A stretch of DNA of 64,000 bases from Thermogemmatispora sp042408965 (GCA_042408965.1 JBHOQN010000009.1:1-64000); one strand, 5' to 3'; numbered from the stretch's first letter, positions 24,918 to 34,164 are shown. Numbers and translations are program-made. The notes: generated from the sequence alone by a model not told the origin.

Positions 24918-26095
24918 GACGAATCACATTTCAAGGAGCGCGCCTCGTCGATGCGCAGACAGAGATCTACAACGGCAGTATGACCATCGCTGGTGGAGAG
25001 ATCGAGCAGATCGGCATTGCGGACCAGCCCGGCGGTGGCGCTCTTGTGGATGCCAGTGGTACCCTGATCCTGCCGGGTTTCATCGATGTGCACACACACG
25101 GAGGGGGCGGTTTTAACCTCAGCACGACCGATGCCGAGGAGATCTGCGCCTATGCCCGTTGGGCCCCTACCAGCGGCACCACAGCCTTCTTGATCGGAGT
25201 CATCGGCGTACCCCATGCGCTGCCAGAGCAGCAGTTGCGAGCGGCCGTCGAAGCCATCGAGCGCTGCCGCGAAGGGGCAGAGCCGCTTGGCATTCATCTC
25301 GAGGGCCCCTATCTCAATGTCACCAGACGAGGCGCTCATCCCCCCGAGTGGCTGCGCATTCCCAGCGAGGCAGAGGCCGAGCGCATCCTTGATCTCGCGC
25401 GTGGCCATCTGCGCTTGGTCACGCTAGCGCCTGAATTGCCAGGTGCGGCCGCCGTGATTCGCAAGTTTGTGGCCGCCGGGGTCACCGTCAGTCTGGGCCA
25501 CTCCGATGCCTCCTATGATCAGACGCGAGAGGCCTTCGCGCTCGGCGTCACGCACATGACTCACTGCTTCAACGCCATGCGCCCGCTCTATCATCGCGAG
25601 CCGGGACCGCTGGGTGCCCTGGTCGAAGCCAGCCAGGCCCGCGGCGAGTTAATTGCCGATGGTGTCCATGTGCATCCGGCGGCGATGAGGGCCCTCGTCA
25701 GAGCGCTGGGAGCCGAGCGAACCGTTGTCGTTACCGATGCGCTGTGTGGAGCTGGCATTGCCGATCTATCGTTTGAGTTTGGCGGTCTGCATGCCACGGT
25801 GATCGATGGAGCAGCGCGCCTGCCTGATGGCACCATCACTGGCAGCGTGTTGACGATGGAGCAGGCCCTGCGCAACGTTGTGCGCATGCTTGACGTCAGT
25901 CTGATCGACGCGGTGCGCATGCTGGCCTATAATCCTGCGCAGGCCGCGGGCGTCGCCACACGCAAAGGTCGCCTGCAGGTTGGCTACGATGCCGATCTCC
26001 TCATCTTTGATGAAGCCCTCTCCCTGCAAGCTGCGCTCTGCCGTGGCCGTGTTGCCTTCGCAACGCCCGCGTGGCGTGAGCGACTGTCATACTGA
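24914..26095 (+). CDS. nagA: N-acetylglucosamine-6-phosphate deacetylase
   Basis: 393 residues from TTG 24914, with GGAGGAGG just upstream. Amidohydrolase fold: FIDVHTHGGGGFN (metal-site His pair), HLEGPYLNVTRRGAH (catalytic-site Glu), VSLGHSDASYDQ, THMTHCFNAMRPLYHREPG and VVTDALCGAG with the catalytic Asp. It removes acetate from GlcNAc-6-P to give glucosamine-6-P in amino-sugar catabolism or cell-wall recycling. The convergent neighbour at 26160 is a SIS-domain protein that could perform the next step. Confidence 0.94.
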   Translation: MRRITFQGARLVDAQTEIYNGSMTIAGGEIEQIGIADQPGGGALVDASGTLILPGFIDVHTHGGGGFNLSTTDAEEICAYARWAPTSGTTAFLIGVIGVPHALPEQQLRAAVEAIERCREGAEPLGIHLEGPYLNVTRRGAHPPEWLRIPSEAEAERILDLARGHLRLVTLAPELPGAAAVIRKFVAAGVTVSLGHSDASYDQTREAFALGVTHMTHCFNAMRPLYHREPGPLGALVEASQARGELIADGVHVHPAAMRALVRALGAERTVVVTDALCGAGIADLSFEFGGLHATVIDGAARLPDGTITGSVLTMEQALRNVVRMLDVSLIDAVRMLAYNPAQAAGVATRKGRLQVGYDADLLIFDEALSLQAALCRGRVAFATPAWRERLSY

Positions 26096-26113
26096 AGCGG
26101 ATGAACGAACTGG

Positions 26114-26139
26114 TGCCCCAGGCGTTATGATCTGGGGCA
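26114..26139. terminator. hairpin between convergent nagA and SIS gene
   Basis: TGCCCCAG (26114-26121) pairs with CTGGGGCA (26132-26139) around a 10-nt loop, just after nagA and before the end of the convergent gene. A bidirectional terminator is likely. Confidence 0.55.
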
Positions 26140-26159
26140 TAGCCTGTCCGCTCCCTGCT

Positions 26160-27197
26160 CTAGCGAGTCAGTGTGACCTTATGCAGGCCGCGGGGCATGT
26201 CTGGATCGGAGCCGCGGGCCAGGGCCAGATGGAGAGCCAGCAACTGGCCGGGTACAATGGCACTGATTGGACTGAGCCAGGCGGGCACAGCGGCCGCCAG
26301 AGGCAGCGGCGTATGTGCCAGGGAGAGTGCCTCCGCCTCTTCCGAAATGACCAGCAGTTCTGCGCCGCGCTGGCGCAGCTCGGCCGCCAGAGCGAGCATA
26401 TCGTCGTAGGCAGCGTCGTGTGGCAGGATCAGAATGGCGGGCAGGTTCGCATCGACGGTGGCGATTGGGCCGTGGCGGAAGTCTGCCGACGAGTAAGCGT
26501 TTGCCATCACATAGGTCAACTCTTTCAGCTTGAGGGTCAACTCAAAGGCAGTGGCGTAGTTGTAGCCACGCCCGATCACGACGCAGCGATCCATGTAGCG
26601 GTAGCGCTCGGCGCGACGGGCGACAGATTCGGAGTGCTCCAGGATGGTGCTCAATTTCTGGGGGAGCAGGCGCAATTCGGCCAGATGCTGCTCTGGCTGC
26701 TGGCTCCAGGCAGCGGCGAAGAGGGCCAGGGCGGTCAACTGGGCCGTATAGGTTTTCGTGGCGGCGATGCTACGCTCCTGTCCGCTCTGCAACCTCACCA
26801 CATGTTCGGCGGCTCTGGCCAGTGGCGAAGTGCCATCGTTGGTGATCGCCAGCGTCGGACGGTTCTGACGGCGGGCCTCCTCCAGGACGGCTACAATATC
26901 GGGCGACTGACCAGACTGCGAGATACCCACGACCAGAGCACCCTCCAGACGAGGGGGAGTGCGGTAGAGCGTATAGAGCGAAGGTGTGGCCAGGGCGATC
27001 GGATAGCCAGCGAGCGCCGCCCAGACGTATTTCGCATAAAGGGCGGCGTGGTCTGAGGAGCCACGCGCTGCGATCAGTACATAGTTGAAGGGCGGGAGCG
27101 TCTGCACTATCTGCGTGACGTGCGCGCTCTCCTGTTCCAGCAGGCGTGTCAGGACCTCCGGCTGACTGTAAATCTCTTGTTCAAGAAAAGAGGACAT
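26160..27197 (-). CDS. SIS-domain glucosamine-6-phosphate deaminase/isomerase-type protein
   Basis: 345 residues from ATG 27197, with GGAG about 10 nt upstream; the extra 23 codons above it are not needed. It has two SIS domains, with AARGSSDHAALYAKY, VVGISQSGQSPDIVAV, VIGRGYNYATAFELTLKLKEL and ANAYSSADFRHGPIA, matching the isomerase half of GlmS but without a glutamine amidotransferase domain. Stand-alone proteins of this type act as glucosamine-6-P deaminases (NagB-II) or related ketosamine enzymes. Beside nagA the deaminase role is the best guess. AgaS- or FrlB-like activity remains possible. Confidence 0.85.
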   Translation of the reverse strand: MSSFLEQEIYSQPEVLTRLLEQESAHVTQIVQTLPPFNYVLIAARGSSDHAALYAKYVWAALAGYPIALATPSLYTLYRTPPRLEGALVVGISQSGQSPDIVAVLEEARRQNRPTLAITNDGTSPLARAAEHVVRLQSGQERSIAATKTYTAQLTALALFAAAWSQQPEQHLAELRLLPQKLSTILEHSESVARRAERYRYMDRCVVIGRGYNYATAFELTLKLKELTYVMANAYSSADFRHGPIATVDANLPAILILPHDAAYDDMLALAAELRQRGAELLVISEEAEALSLAHTPLPLAAAVPAWLSPISAIVPGQLLALHLALARGSDPDMPRGLHKVTLTR

Positions 27198-27455
27198 GCG
27201 GCTCTTCTCCGTGATCGTCAGGTAGTGTGAGCGTCGATAGCAGACGTATCGACCGGGCATCACCACTCATATCCTATCACCTGCGGCTGCCGATCGCCTG
27301 CTTCCTCTTCCCTGGTCATAGGAGCAGGGACCAGGGAACTGGTCAGAGCAGGGGAAAGCCGCTCTCTGTAGGGAGTGCCTGCGCAGGAGTGGATAAGCAT
27401 GGAGAGGCGATATCCTGAGATCCCTCGGGAGACCGCCCAGGCCATACAGATCAGC

Positions 27456-27854
27456 TCATCCCTCCTCAGCGGCCTCCAGACGGGCCTTGCGCCGCAGGGC
27501 CTCCAGATAGTCGGGGTCGAGCCGCAGAGCCTCCTCGACGGCGGCCAGCGCCTCAGAGCGTCTTCCCAACACACCCAGCGCCCAGGCTTTGCCATCCCAG
27601 GCGGGAACGTAGCCCGGATCGAGCCGCAGAGCCTCCTCAAAGGCAGCCAGCGCCTCCTCGTGGCGTGCGAGCAGAGAGAGGCAGGCTCCACGTAGATACC
27701 AGGCCGCAGGCTCACCTCTCTCCAGTTCCAGCGCCCGCTCGACGGCAGCCAGTGCCTCAGGATACCGTATTGCCCCCCAGAGTTCTCGCGCGTAGTCCAG
27801 CCAGAATTGCGCCAGCTGGTGACGCTGTCCTGTATCCGTGTCTTCGTTCACCAT
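27456..27854 (-). CDS. tetratricopeptide repeat protein
   Basis: 132 residues from ATG 27854 (GAAGGG upstream). Three TPR units follow a short polar start: ELWGAIRYPEALAAVERALELERGEPAAW, ACLSLLARHEEALAAFEEALRLDPGYVPAW and ALGVLGRRSEALAAVEEALRLDPDYLEAL, ending in an acidic helix. No catalytic domain. It follows the MobA-like gene by 73 bp on the same strand and probably shares its transcript. TPR proteins mediate protein contacts; the partner is unknown. Confidence 0.82.
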   Translation of the reverse strand: MVNEDTDTGQRHQLAQFWLDYARELWGAIRYPEALAAVERALELERGEPAAWYLRGACLSLLARHEEALAAFEEALRLDPGYVPAWDGKAWALGVLGRRSEALAAVEEALRLDPDYLEALRRKARLEAAEEG

Positions 27855-27927
27855 AGCGACCCTTCTCATCAGACTGTGGACGCACCAGAAGCGGGCATCG
27901 TCAAACAAGCAGAGCGGCTGCTTACGC

Positions 27928-28575
27928 TCAACCCTCCTGCTCGCGCTCCCAGATGCGCAGGGCCTCCTGATAGGCTTCCCAGGTGTCAACATCGTAGTGT
28001 GCCATACGCTCAGCCACCTCGACAAGGGCCATCTCTGCGCTATGACGTTCGAGAACACGCCGGCCCCCTTCGTCGCCCTCAATTGCCAGCAGTTCGGGGA
28101 ACAGGTCGGCTGCAAAGAGCACAGGATTGCCACGTCGCCCTGCATAGAGAGGAGCGACAATGCGTCTGCCCGAGGTGCGCCAGGTCTCAATGAGCCGATC
28201 GAGCAGAGGGGCTGAGATGAAGGGTTGATCGCCCAGCAGAATCAGTGCGCTGCCGACCGTGGCTGCGTCTGGTCGCTCCAGCAGAGCCTGCAGGCCTGCA
28301 CGCAGGGAAGTGCTCATTCCCTGCCGATAGGCGCTGTTGGTCACCAGCACTATCTCCGCATGTGCAGCGTAGTCGCTGAGGGCCGCGCGCACCTCGTCGG
28401 AGCGGTGACCCAGGACAACAATGAGGGGGCGCGCCTGGGCAGCCAGCGCCGCCTCGAGTGTATGCAACAGCAGTGGCCGCCCGTCCAGCGGCAGCAGGAG
28501 TTTGTAGCGTCCCTCTCCCATGCGACTGGACGTACCTGCGGCCAGTACGATGGCGGCGCTTCTCCGATCTTCCAT
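27928..28575 (-). CDS. MobA-like NTP transferase (molybdenum cofactor type)
   Basis: 215 residues. The N-terminal IVLAAGTSSRMGEGRYKLLLPLDGRPLL is the nucleotide-binding signature of MobA/MocA proteins, with VVLGHRSDEVRAAL, TNSAYRQGMSTSLRAGL and ILLGDQPFISAPLL further on, as in MocA (CTP:molybdopterin cytidylyltransferase) and the CoxI/XdhC-associated family. No molybdoenzyme gene is nearby, so whether it makes the cytidine or guanine dinucleotide cofactor is open. GAGAGGATC precedes ATG 28575. Divergent from larE. Confidence 0.85.
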   Translation of the reverse strand: MEDRRSAAIVLAAGTSSRMGEGRYKLLLPLDGRPLLLHTLEAALAAQARPLIVVLGHRSDEVRAALSDYAAHAEIVLVTNSAYRQGMSTSLRAGLQALLERPDAATVGSALILLGDQPFISAPLLDRLIETWRTSGRRIVAPLYAGRRGNPVLFAADLFPELLAIEGDEGGRRVLERHSAEMALVEVAERMAHYDVDTWEAYQEALRIWEREQEG

Positions 28576-28622
28576 GGCGTACTGATCCTCTCTCCCCCAT
28601 CAGGGGCCTTGTCTTCGGGTGC

Positions 28623-28628
28623 TATAAT
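28623..28628 (+). promoter_or_regulatory. extended -10 promoter for larE
   Basis: TGCTATAAT gives a consensus -10 (28623-28628) with the TGn extension. No good -35 is seen, only a CCCC-ATCA-GGGG hairpin upstream. The leader would be about 115 nt. Confidence 0.5.
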
Positions 28629-28750
28629 AGCAGGTGACTCCATGCTCAGCGTCGATGACCAATACTATATTACATCGACCGCCGGGGAGCCTGAAAGGAC
28701 TCAACCGCTGCCCTGGCTTCAAAGTAACAAGGAAGGCAGAGAACGATTCT

Positions 28751-29626
28751 ATGCTCGATACCCCCCACATCAATGATGGCGGTGCTGAGACCCTGGACAC
28801 CGAGACCGAGGCCAGCTATCTGCACCTGCAGACGATTCTGCGCGAGATGGAATCGGTGCTGGTGGCCTACTCAGGAGGGGTAGATAGCACTCTCCTGCTC
28901 AAGGTCGCTCATGATGTGCTTGGCGAGCGCGCGATGGGCGCCCTGGCTGTCTCTCCCGCCTATGCCCCGGAGGAGACACAGGCCGCTCTGGATCTGGCTC
29001 AGACCCTGGGTATTCGGGTGCTCACTGTGGAGACCCATGAGCTGGAGGATGAGCGTTATGTTGCCAATAGCTTCAATCGCTGTTACTTCTGTAAGACAGA
29101 GCTGTTCAGCCATCTGGTGCCCCTGGCACGTGCGCATCAGCTGCGCTATATCGCGTATGGCATGAACAAGGATGACGAGGGCGATTTTCGCCCGGGCCAG
29201 CGCGCGGCACGCGAGTTTCAGGTACGTAGCCCTTTACAAGAGGCCGGGCTGGGCAAGAGCGAGATCCGCGCCATTGCGCGCTGGCTGGGCCTCCCCGTCT
29301 GGAACAAGCCGGCGCTGGCCTGCTTCTCCTCACGCATTCCCTACGGCACGCGCGTTGATATCGCCACGCTGCAGAAGATCTATCAGGCAGAGAAATTGCT
29401 GCACGAGCTGGGATTTCAGCAGGTGCGTGTCCGTCACCATGACACGGTGGCGCGCATTGAGGTGGAGCGCTCCGAGATGCCCCGTCTCCTTGAGGAGGAG
29501 ATGAGCCGCAACGTGGCTGCAGTCCTGCGCCAACTGGGGTATACCTATGTCACACTGGATATTCTGGGCTTTCGCAGTGGTAGCATGAACGAGGGCTTCT
29601 TCAAGAAGAAGAAGCTGCCTCGCTAA
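28751..29626 (+). CDS. larE: LarE ATP-dependent sacrificial sulfur transferase
   Basis: 291 residues from ATG 28751 (AAGGAAGG about 15 nt upstream; the longer open frame lies in the leader). The PP-loop SGGVDSTLLLKVA near residue 40 adenylates the substrate. NRCYFCKTELFSHL and ALACFSSRIPYGTRV follow; the cysteine in ACFSSRIP matches the sulfur-donating Cys of LarE. The protein builds the nickel-pincer cofactor of lactate racemase-type enzymes. larA, larB and larC are not in this window, so its partners are elsewhere or it serves another sulfur-transfer route. Followed after 28 bp by the 29655 gene. Confidence 0.92.
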   Translation: MLDTPHINDGGAETLDTETEASYLHLQTILREMESVLVAYSGGVDSTLLLKVAHDVLGERAMGALAVSPAYAPEETQAALDLAQTLGIRVLTVETHELEDERYVANSFNRCYFCKTELFSHLVPLARAHQLRYIAYGMNKDDEGDFRPGQRAAREFQVRSPLQEAGLGKSEIRAIARWLGLPVWNKPALACFSSRIPYGTRVDIATLQKIYQAEKLLHELGFQQVRVRHHDTVARIEVERSEMPRLLEEEMSRNVAAVLRQLGYTYVTLDILGFRSGSMNEGFFKKKKLPR

Positions 29627-29654
29627 TTCCTGCAAGATGCATGAAGAGGTGTTC

Positions 29655-30362
29655 ATGAGCAAACAGCGTGCTCAGCCGAGCGGCGGCTCCTCGCGCCGTA
29701 GTGCTTCACGCACGGATCAGTCGGCGCAGCCGAGCCAGCAAGTATCGATCAAACAGGCTCGCCATGAGCGGAGACGTGAGGAGCAGCGCCGTCGTGAGCA
29801 GGAGCGCCTGCGCGCGCGTCGCAATCGGCGCCTGCTGGCGGGCGGTGTGCTGGTGCTGTTCATTGCGCTCCTTGCTGGAGGAGTCTATCTGTTTACCCAT
29901 GCCCAGGCGCAGGGCAGCACGGTTGTCGACTCTGCCTATCCACCAGTCGATGGGGTCTCCTGCGATGCCGCCGAGCAGGTCGCGGTCCATTATCACGCTC
30001 ACGTATCGATATATATCAATGGAAAGGCCGTCTTGCTGCCGACCAATACCGGCATTGCTCCTGATTGCTTCTACTGGTTGCACACCCATGACAGCAGCGG
30101 CGTGGTGCATATCGAAGCGCCTCGGAATCTCAAATTCACGCTGGGCCAGTTTCTCCAGGTCTGGCAGCAGAAATTCGCCGATCTGAGCAATGGTTTCCCG
30201 ACGGAGCTGGATCAGACCAGCGGGTGGACCGTCTATGTCAATGGCCAGCCCTATCACGGCGACTTCCATGCCATCGTCTTGCAGGCCCACGAGCTGATTA
30301 CCCTGGCCTACAACAGTCCTGGAGTTCAGCCAGATACCACCTATAACTGGGGGGAGCTCTAG
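29655..30362 (+). CDS. membrane-anchored protein with His-rich extracytoplasmic domain
   Basis: 235 residues from ATG 29655, with GAGGTG upstream. Residues 1-65 are very basic with a KQARHERRREEQRRREQERL helix, 66-88 is a membrane segment, and the rest is outside. The outer domain holds HYHAHVSIYINGKAVLLPTN, then WLHTHDSSGVVHIEAP and YHGDFHAIVLQAHELITLAY: a dense set of His that could bind a metal, plus two Cys (DGVSCDA and APDCFYW) that may be disulfide-linked. The HxH and HTHD pattern is familiar from uncharacterised proteins. Function unknown. The gene overlaps the convergent GNAT by 4 bp. Confidence 0.8.
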   Translation: MSKQRAQPSGGSSRRSASRTDQSAQPSQQVSIKQARHERRREEQRRREQERLRARRNRRLLAGGVLVLFIALLAGGVYLFTHAQAQGSTVVDSAYPPVDGVSCDAAEQVAVHYHAHVSIYINGKAVLLPTNTGIAPDCFYWLHTHDSSGVVHIEAPRNLKFTLGQFLQVWQQKFADLSNGFPTELDQTSGWTVYVNGQPYHGDFHAIVLQAHELITLAYNSPGVQPDTTYNWGEL

Positions 30363-30967
30363 GAGCCAGCCATTCCCTGACGGAGCCGTTGCCAGTCCTC
30401 TGGTGTGAGAGCGAAGACGAGCGTCGTGCGCAGGGTGCCATCGGGAGCGAGGCTATCGTTCCGCAGTGCACCTTCGAGGAGGTAGCCCAGCCGTCTGGGA
30501 ATGGCCGCGCTGCGCCTGTTACGCTCGTCGCAGCGAATCATGATACGCCTGGCCTGTAAGGTCTCGAAGGCGAAAACCGTCAGCAAGCGCGTGGCCTCAG
30601 TCATGTAACCCCGTCCGGTGGCTGAGCTGCGCAGCCAGTAGCCAATCTCAAAGCTACGCACCTGCCAGTCACGGGGTGCCAGGCCAGCGCCTCCCGCGAA
30701 TCTGCCGCTGGCCTTCTCTACAACCGCACATGAGAGCGTCTCCCTTACTAGCCAGGCAGCGTGTTGATGAATGATCCAGTCCAGCGTCTCTTCCAGGCTT
30801 TGATGCTGGTCAGCCCAGGGCATCCAGGGACGCAGATGGTCCCGCGATTCTTGAACCGCTTCAAAGAGGGCGTGTGCATCGCTTTCTGCGTACGGGCGCA
30901 CGATCACGCTTTCGCCCTCTAATGCTGTAAACAGCGGAAGCTGCGTAACCAGTGGTTTCTCTTGCAT
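30359..30967 (-). CDS. GNAT acetyltransferase, RimJ/RimL type
   Basis: 202 residues from ATG 30967 (AGAGGT 5 nt before). It opens with a VIVRPYAESDAHALFEAV strand-helix, then a HLRPWMPWADQHQSLEETLDWI segment characteristic of RimJ/RimL-like N-acetyltransferases. FEIGYWLRSSATGRGYMTEATRLL carries the acetyl-CoA binding loop, with SSATGRGY as the R/QxxGxG/A-like element, and RIMIRCDERNRRSAAIPRRLGYLLEG follows. Likely acetylates an N-terminal amine or small molecule; the target is not predictable. Its promoter appears to be near 31197. Confidence 0.88.
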   Translation of the reverse strand: MQEKPLVTQLPLFTALEGESVIVRPYAESDAHALFEAVQESRDHLRPWMPWADQHQSLEETLDWIIHQHAAWLVRETLSCAVVEKASGRFAGGAGLAPRDWQVRSFEIGYWLRSSATGRGYMTEATRLLTVFAFETLQARRIMIRCDERNRRSAAIPRRLGYLLEGALRNDSLAPDGTLRTTLVFALTPEDWQRLRQGMAGS

Positions 30968-31446
30968 AGTTACCTCTCTGTTCGCATGGCTAGGATTACT
31001 TCTGGCAGGGATAGAACTGAGGGTACTGCGTGTCAATGGTGGCGGCGAGCCTGCGCATCTCACAGGGGTCCTGGAGAGCGAGACAGGGGCTGCCGGGAGC
31101 GGAGACCGTTTGAGCGGTTCGGCCGTTCTCCAGGCCATCAGGGGAGCGTTCCGAAGGTCCCTGGCGTTCTATCTCCTGCTGGCAGTGTTCGCCTGCATTA
31201 TAGCATGACTGCCGGTCTGATGAGAATAAGCCTGGCTGACTGGCCAGACAGTTGGAGCCAGGGGAGAGCGCAATGCGGGAAGCCGGCGGTAGGCCTGGGG
31301 GTGAGCGTCGTCTGGTGGTATGATACAATGGAGATCATCGATAGCAATATCCTGGCGAGTATTGTGTCAGAGAGTGCTGATTGAGCTCGTGCTCACACCG
31401 GCCATCTGGCCAGGCGCAGTTCAGCGATAGAGATCCAGGAAATTCT
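30968..31446. promoter_or_regulatory. divergent region between GNAT and cysteine desulfurase
   Basis: On the minus strand an extended -10 (TGCTATAAT, hexamer 31202-31197) could drive the GNAT gene, leaving a leader of about 230 nt. It is bracketed by GGCAGT (31181-31186) and ACTGCC (31208-31213), an inverted repeat suited to an operator. No gene is supported in this 480-bp stretch. Confidence 0.45.
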
Positions 31447-32601
31447 ATGCCAGAGCGTATCATTTATCTTGATCATGCCGCCACGACCCCGCTCGACCCG
31501 CGGGTGCTGGAGGCCATGCTGCCCTACTTCACCAGCGAATACGGCAATGCGAGCAGCATCTATACGCTAGGACGGCATGCCATGCAGGCGATCGATAGAG
31601 CGCGCGAGCAGGTTGCTGATCTGCTGGGCTGCCGCCCGACCGAGATCACCTTTACCGGTGGCGGCTCCGAGAGCGATAACCTGGCGATTAAGGGGGTGGC
31701 CTTTGCCTCGCAGAAGAAGGGCAACCACATCATCACCTCCGCGATCGAGCACCACGCTGTCTTACACACCTGTCAGTACCTGGAGCGTTTTGGCTTCACA
31801 ACCACCTATCTTCCGGTAGATGCCTGTGGCCTCATTGATCCCGACGCGGTCGGGCGTGCCATCACCGATCAGACAGTGCTTGTCTCTGTGATGTATGCCA
31901 ACAATGAGATCGGCACCATTGAGCCAGTGGCAGAGATCGGACGTATCTGTCGAGCGCGCAAAGTGCCCTTTCACGTTGATGCTGTCCAGGCCGGTGGAGC
32001 GCTGCCGCTGGAGGTGGCCGCGCTCCAGGCCGATCTGCTCTCGCTCTCAGCGCACAAATTCTACGGACCCAAGGGAGTTGGCATCCTCTATGTACGTCAG
32101 GGGGTGCGTTTACTGCCGCAGTTGCAGGGAGGGTCGCAGGAGCGGGGGCGCCGTGCAGGAACGGAGAATGTGCCCGGCATCGTGGGGGCCGCAGCGGCCC
32201 TGCGTCTGGCCTATGAAGAGCTGCCAGAGGTCAATGCACGGCTCTCCAGTCTGCGCGATCGCCTCATTGAGGGCATCCTCAGCAGTATTCCGCGCAGCCG
32301 CCTGACCGGACATCCACGGCAGCGCCTGCCCAATAACGCCAGCTTCTGCTTTGAGGGGGTGGAGGGTGAATCGATTCTGCTGAATCTGGATCTACTCAAT
32401 ATCGCCGCCTCCACTGGCTCAGCCTGCACCTCGGGCTCCGTTGATCCTTCACATGTGCTGGTAGCTCTGGGGCTGCCCACGGAGTGGGCACGTGGCAGTC
32501 TGCGCCTGACCCTGGGCAAAGAGAACACCAGCGAAGATATTGAGACCATCCTGGCGGTTCTCCCCGGCATCGTCGAGAAAGTGCGCGGGCTGGCGACCTG
32601 A
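31447..32601 (+). CDS. cysteine desulfurase (NifS/IscS type)
   Basis: 384 residues from ATG 31447 (AGGA upstream). Class V aminotransferase motifs: YLDHAATTPLDPRVLEAMLPY, GNASSIYTLGR, FTGGGSESDNLAIKG, VMYANNEIGTIEPV, HVDAVQAGG, and the PLP lysine in SLSAHKFYGPKGVGILY. The catalytic cysteine lies in ASTGSACTSGSVDPSHVL, the NifS/IscS loop. It mobilises sulfur from cysteine for Fe-S clusters, thiamine or tRNA thiolation. No iscU or iscR is adjacent. A strong intrinsic terminator follows at 32658. Confidence 0.94.
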   Translation: MPERIIYLDHAATTPLDPRVLEAMLPYFTSEYGNASSIYTLGRHAMQAIDRAREQVADLLGCRPTEITFTGGGSESDNLAIKGVAFASQKKGNHIITSAIEHHAVLHTCQYLERFGFTTTYLPVDACGLIDPDAVGRAITDQTVLVSVMYANNEIGTIEPVAEIGRICRARKVPFHVDAVQAGGALPLEVAALQADLLSLSAHKFYGPKGVGILYVRQGVRLLPQLQGGSQERGRRAGTENVPGIVGAAAALRLAYEELPEVNARLSSLRDRLIEGILSSIPRSRLTGHPRQRLPNNASFCFEGVEGESILLNLDLLNIAASTGSACTSGSVDPSHVLVALGLPTEWARGSLRLTLGKENTSEDIETILAVLPGIVEKVRGLAT

Positions 32602-32657
32602 AGCGAGGCGTGGCATTCTTCACGATCGATCCAATCATACTCCGGGAGGGAAGAGGC

Positions 32658-32702
32658 AGAGGCTGGCCTCGCAACAGCGCGTTGCCTCGCCAGCCTCTTT
32701 TG
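32658..32702 (+). terminator. intrinsic terminator after cysteine desulfurase
   Basis: AGAGGCTGGC (32658-32667) pairs with GCCAGCCTCT (32689-32698), with an inner GCAAC/GTTGC stem, followed by TTTTG. Classical stem plus short T-run. Confidence 0.8.
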
Positions 32703-32888
32703 TGCTACAGTGGAGGCGCCAGAGGCGAAAGGTCTGTGGCAATGATGACTTCTGCAGGATCACCTCGCGGCCTGCATGGTCCGTATGGCCCGGCCTGAAG
32801 GGTGGTCCTGGCAGAGAAGCAACCGGCAACAAAGACAGTTGTACGGCCAGTCTTTGCCTCTATGTGTGTAAAGAAGGGATTGCAGTTT

Positions 32889-34094
32889 ATGGATACGCTC
32901 AAACGAGAAGCGCTCTCGCAGCGCGTACGGGCCGTAAAGCCCTCCGGCATTCGCAAGTTCTTTGATATCATCAACACCATGCCAGATGTCATTTCGCTGG
33001 GGGTTGGCGAGCCGGATTTTATCACTCCAGAGCATATTCGTCAGGCGGGGATCGAGGCCCTCAAGCGTGGCGAGACGCGCTACAGCTCCAATTATGGCAC
33101 GCTGGAGTTGCGCGAAGAGATTGCCGCGCTGCTGCAGCGGCGCTACGGTCTACTCTACAGCCCGCTCAACGAGGTCCTCATCACGGTCGGTGTCAGCGAA
33201 GGGGTTGATCTGGCGCTGCGAGCGCTCGTCGATCCGGGTGATGAGGTGATCTCGCTTGATCCTGGGTATGTCGCCTATGAGGCCGATATTATTTTTGCCG
33301 GTGGGGTCGTGGTGCCTGTCCCGACCTATGCACGCTACGATTTTGGCGTGCGAGCGGCCGAGCTGGCGCCATTGATCACGCCGCGCACCAAAGTGATTCT
33401 GCTGGGCAACCCGAACAACCCCACCGGAGCGGTGATTCCACGGGCCGAGCTGGAGGGGATTGCACGTCTGGCCTGTGAGCACGATCTCTACGTGGTGGTT
33501 GATGAAGTCTACAGTCGTCTGATCTACGATACCGAGCATGTCTCTCTGGCCACTCTGCCAGGAATGCGCGAGCGCACGATTCTGCTCGACGGCTTCTCCA
33601 AGGCCTATGCCATGACCGGCTGGCGCATCGGCTATGTGGCGGCGCCGGCGCACATACTTGAGGCCATGCTCAAGATCCATCAGTACGCCATCATGTGCGC
33701 CAGCACCGTGGCGCAGGCAGCAGCGCTGGAGGCGCTGCGTCACGGAGAGGAGGATGTGCGTGTGATGCACGAGGCCTATGCGCGGCGCCGACGTCTCTTT
33801 GTCGATGGCCTCAATCAGATCGGGCTGCCGACCTGTGAGCCACGAGGGGCATTTTATGCCTTTCCCTGCATCGCGGGGACCGGTATGAGCGATGAAGAGT
33901 TCGCCGAGAAGCTCCTGTTTGAGGAGAAAGTGGCTGTTGTACCCGGCAGCTCGTTCGGGGCCTGCGGGGCGGGCTATGTGCGTTGCGCCTACTGTGCCTC
34001 TTCTGAGCAGCTTGAGGAGGCGCTGATGCGCATGGAGCGCTTTTTGCAGCGTCATCGCCAGGCATCAAGCCAGCAGGAGCGAGGGCGTGATTGA
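32889..34094 (+). CDS. class I/II PLP aminotransferase (aspartate/aromatic type)
   Basis: 401 residues from ATG 32889; AAGGG lies about 12 nt upstream, and ATG 32862 is an alternative. Fold type I: PDVISLGVGEPDFITPEHI, TRYSSNYGTLELREEIA, NPNNPTGAVIPRAEL, VVDEVYSRLIYD, the PLP lysine in LLDGFSKAYAMTGWRIGYV, and VVPGSSFGACGAGYVRCAY near the end with the substrate-carboxylate Arg. Most like PatA/AspC-type aspartate or aromatic aminotransferases; the exact amino acid is not assigned. The stop codon lies inside the left arm of the hairpin at 34086. Confidence 0.92.
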   Translation: MDTLKREALSQRVRAVKPSGIRKFFDIINTMPDVISLGVGEPDFITPEHIRQAGIEALKRGETRYSSNYGTLELREEIAALLQRRYGLLYSPLNEVLITVGVSEGVDLALRALVDPGDEVISLDPGYVAYEADIIFAGGVVVPVPTYARYDFGVRAAELAPLITPRTKVILLGNPNNPTGAVIPRAELEGIARLACEHDLYVVVDEVYSRLIYDTEHVSLATLPGMRERTILLDGFSKAYAMTGWRIGYVAAPAHILEAMLKIHQYAIMCASTVAQAAALEALRHGEEDVRVMHEAYARRRRLFVDGLNQIGLPTCEPRGAFYAFPCIAGTGMSDEEFAEKLLFEEKVAVVPGSSFGACGAGYVRCAYCASSEQLEEALMRMERFLQRHRQASSQQERGRD

Positions 34095-34164
34095 TCGCCA
34101 GCCCCTGTTGCGGCGAGGAGCAGGCTCCCGGGCTGGGCAACATGGAGCGGCCGGATCAATCACG
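34086..34164. terminator. long hairpin between convergent aminotransferase and DsbA-like genes
   Basis: CGTGATTGATC (34086-34096) pairs perfectly with GATCAATCACG (34154-34164), with an inner CCAGCCC/GGGCTGG stem. It spans the whole gap between the convergent genes and contains the aminotransferase stop. Confidence 0.65.
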
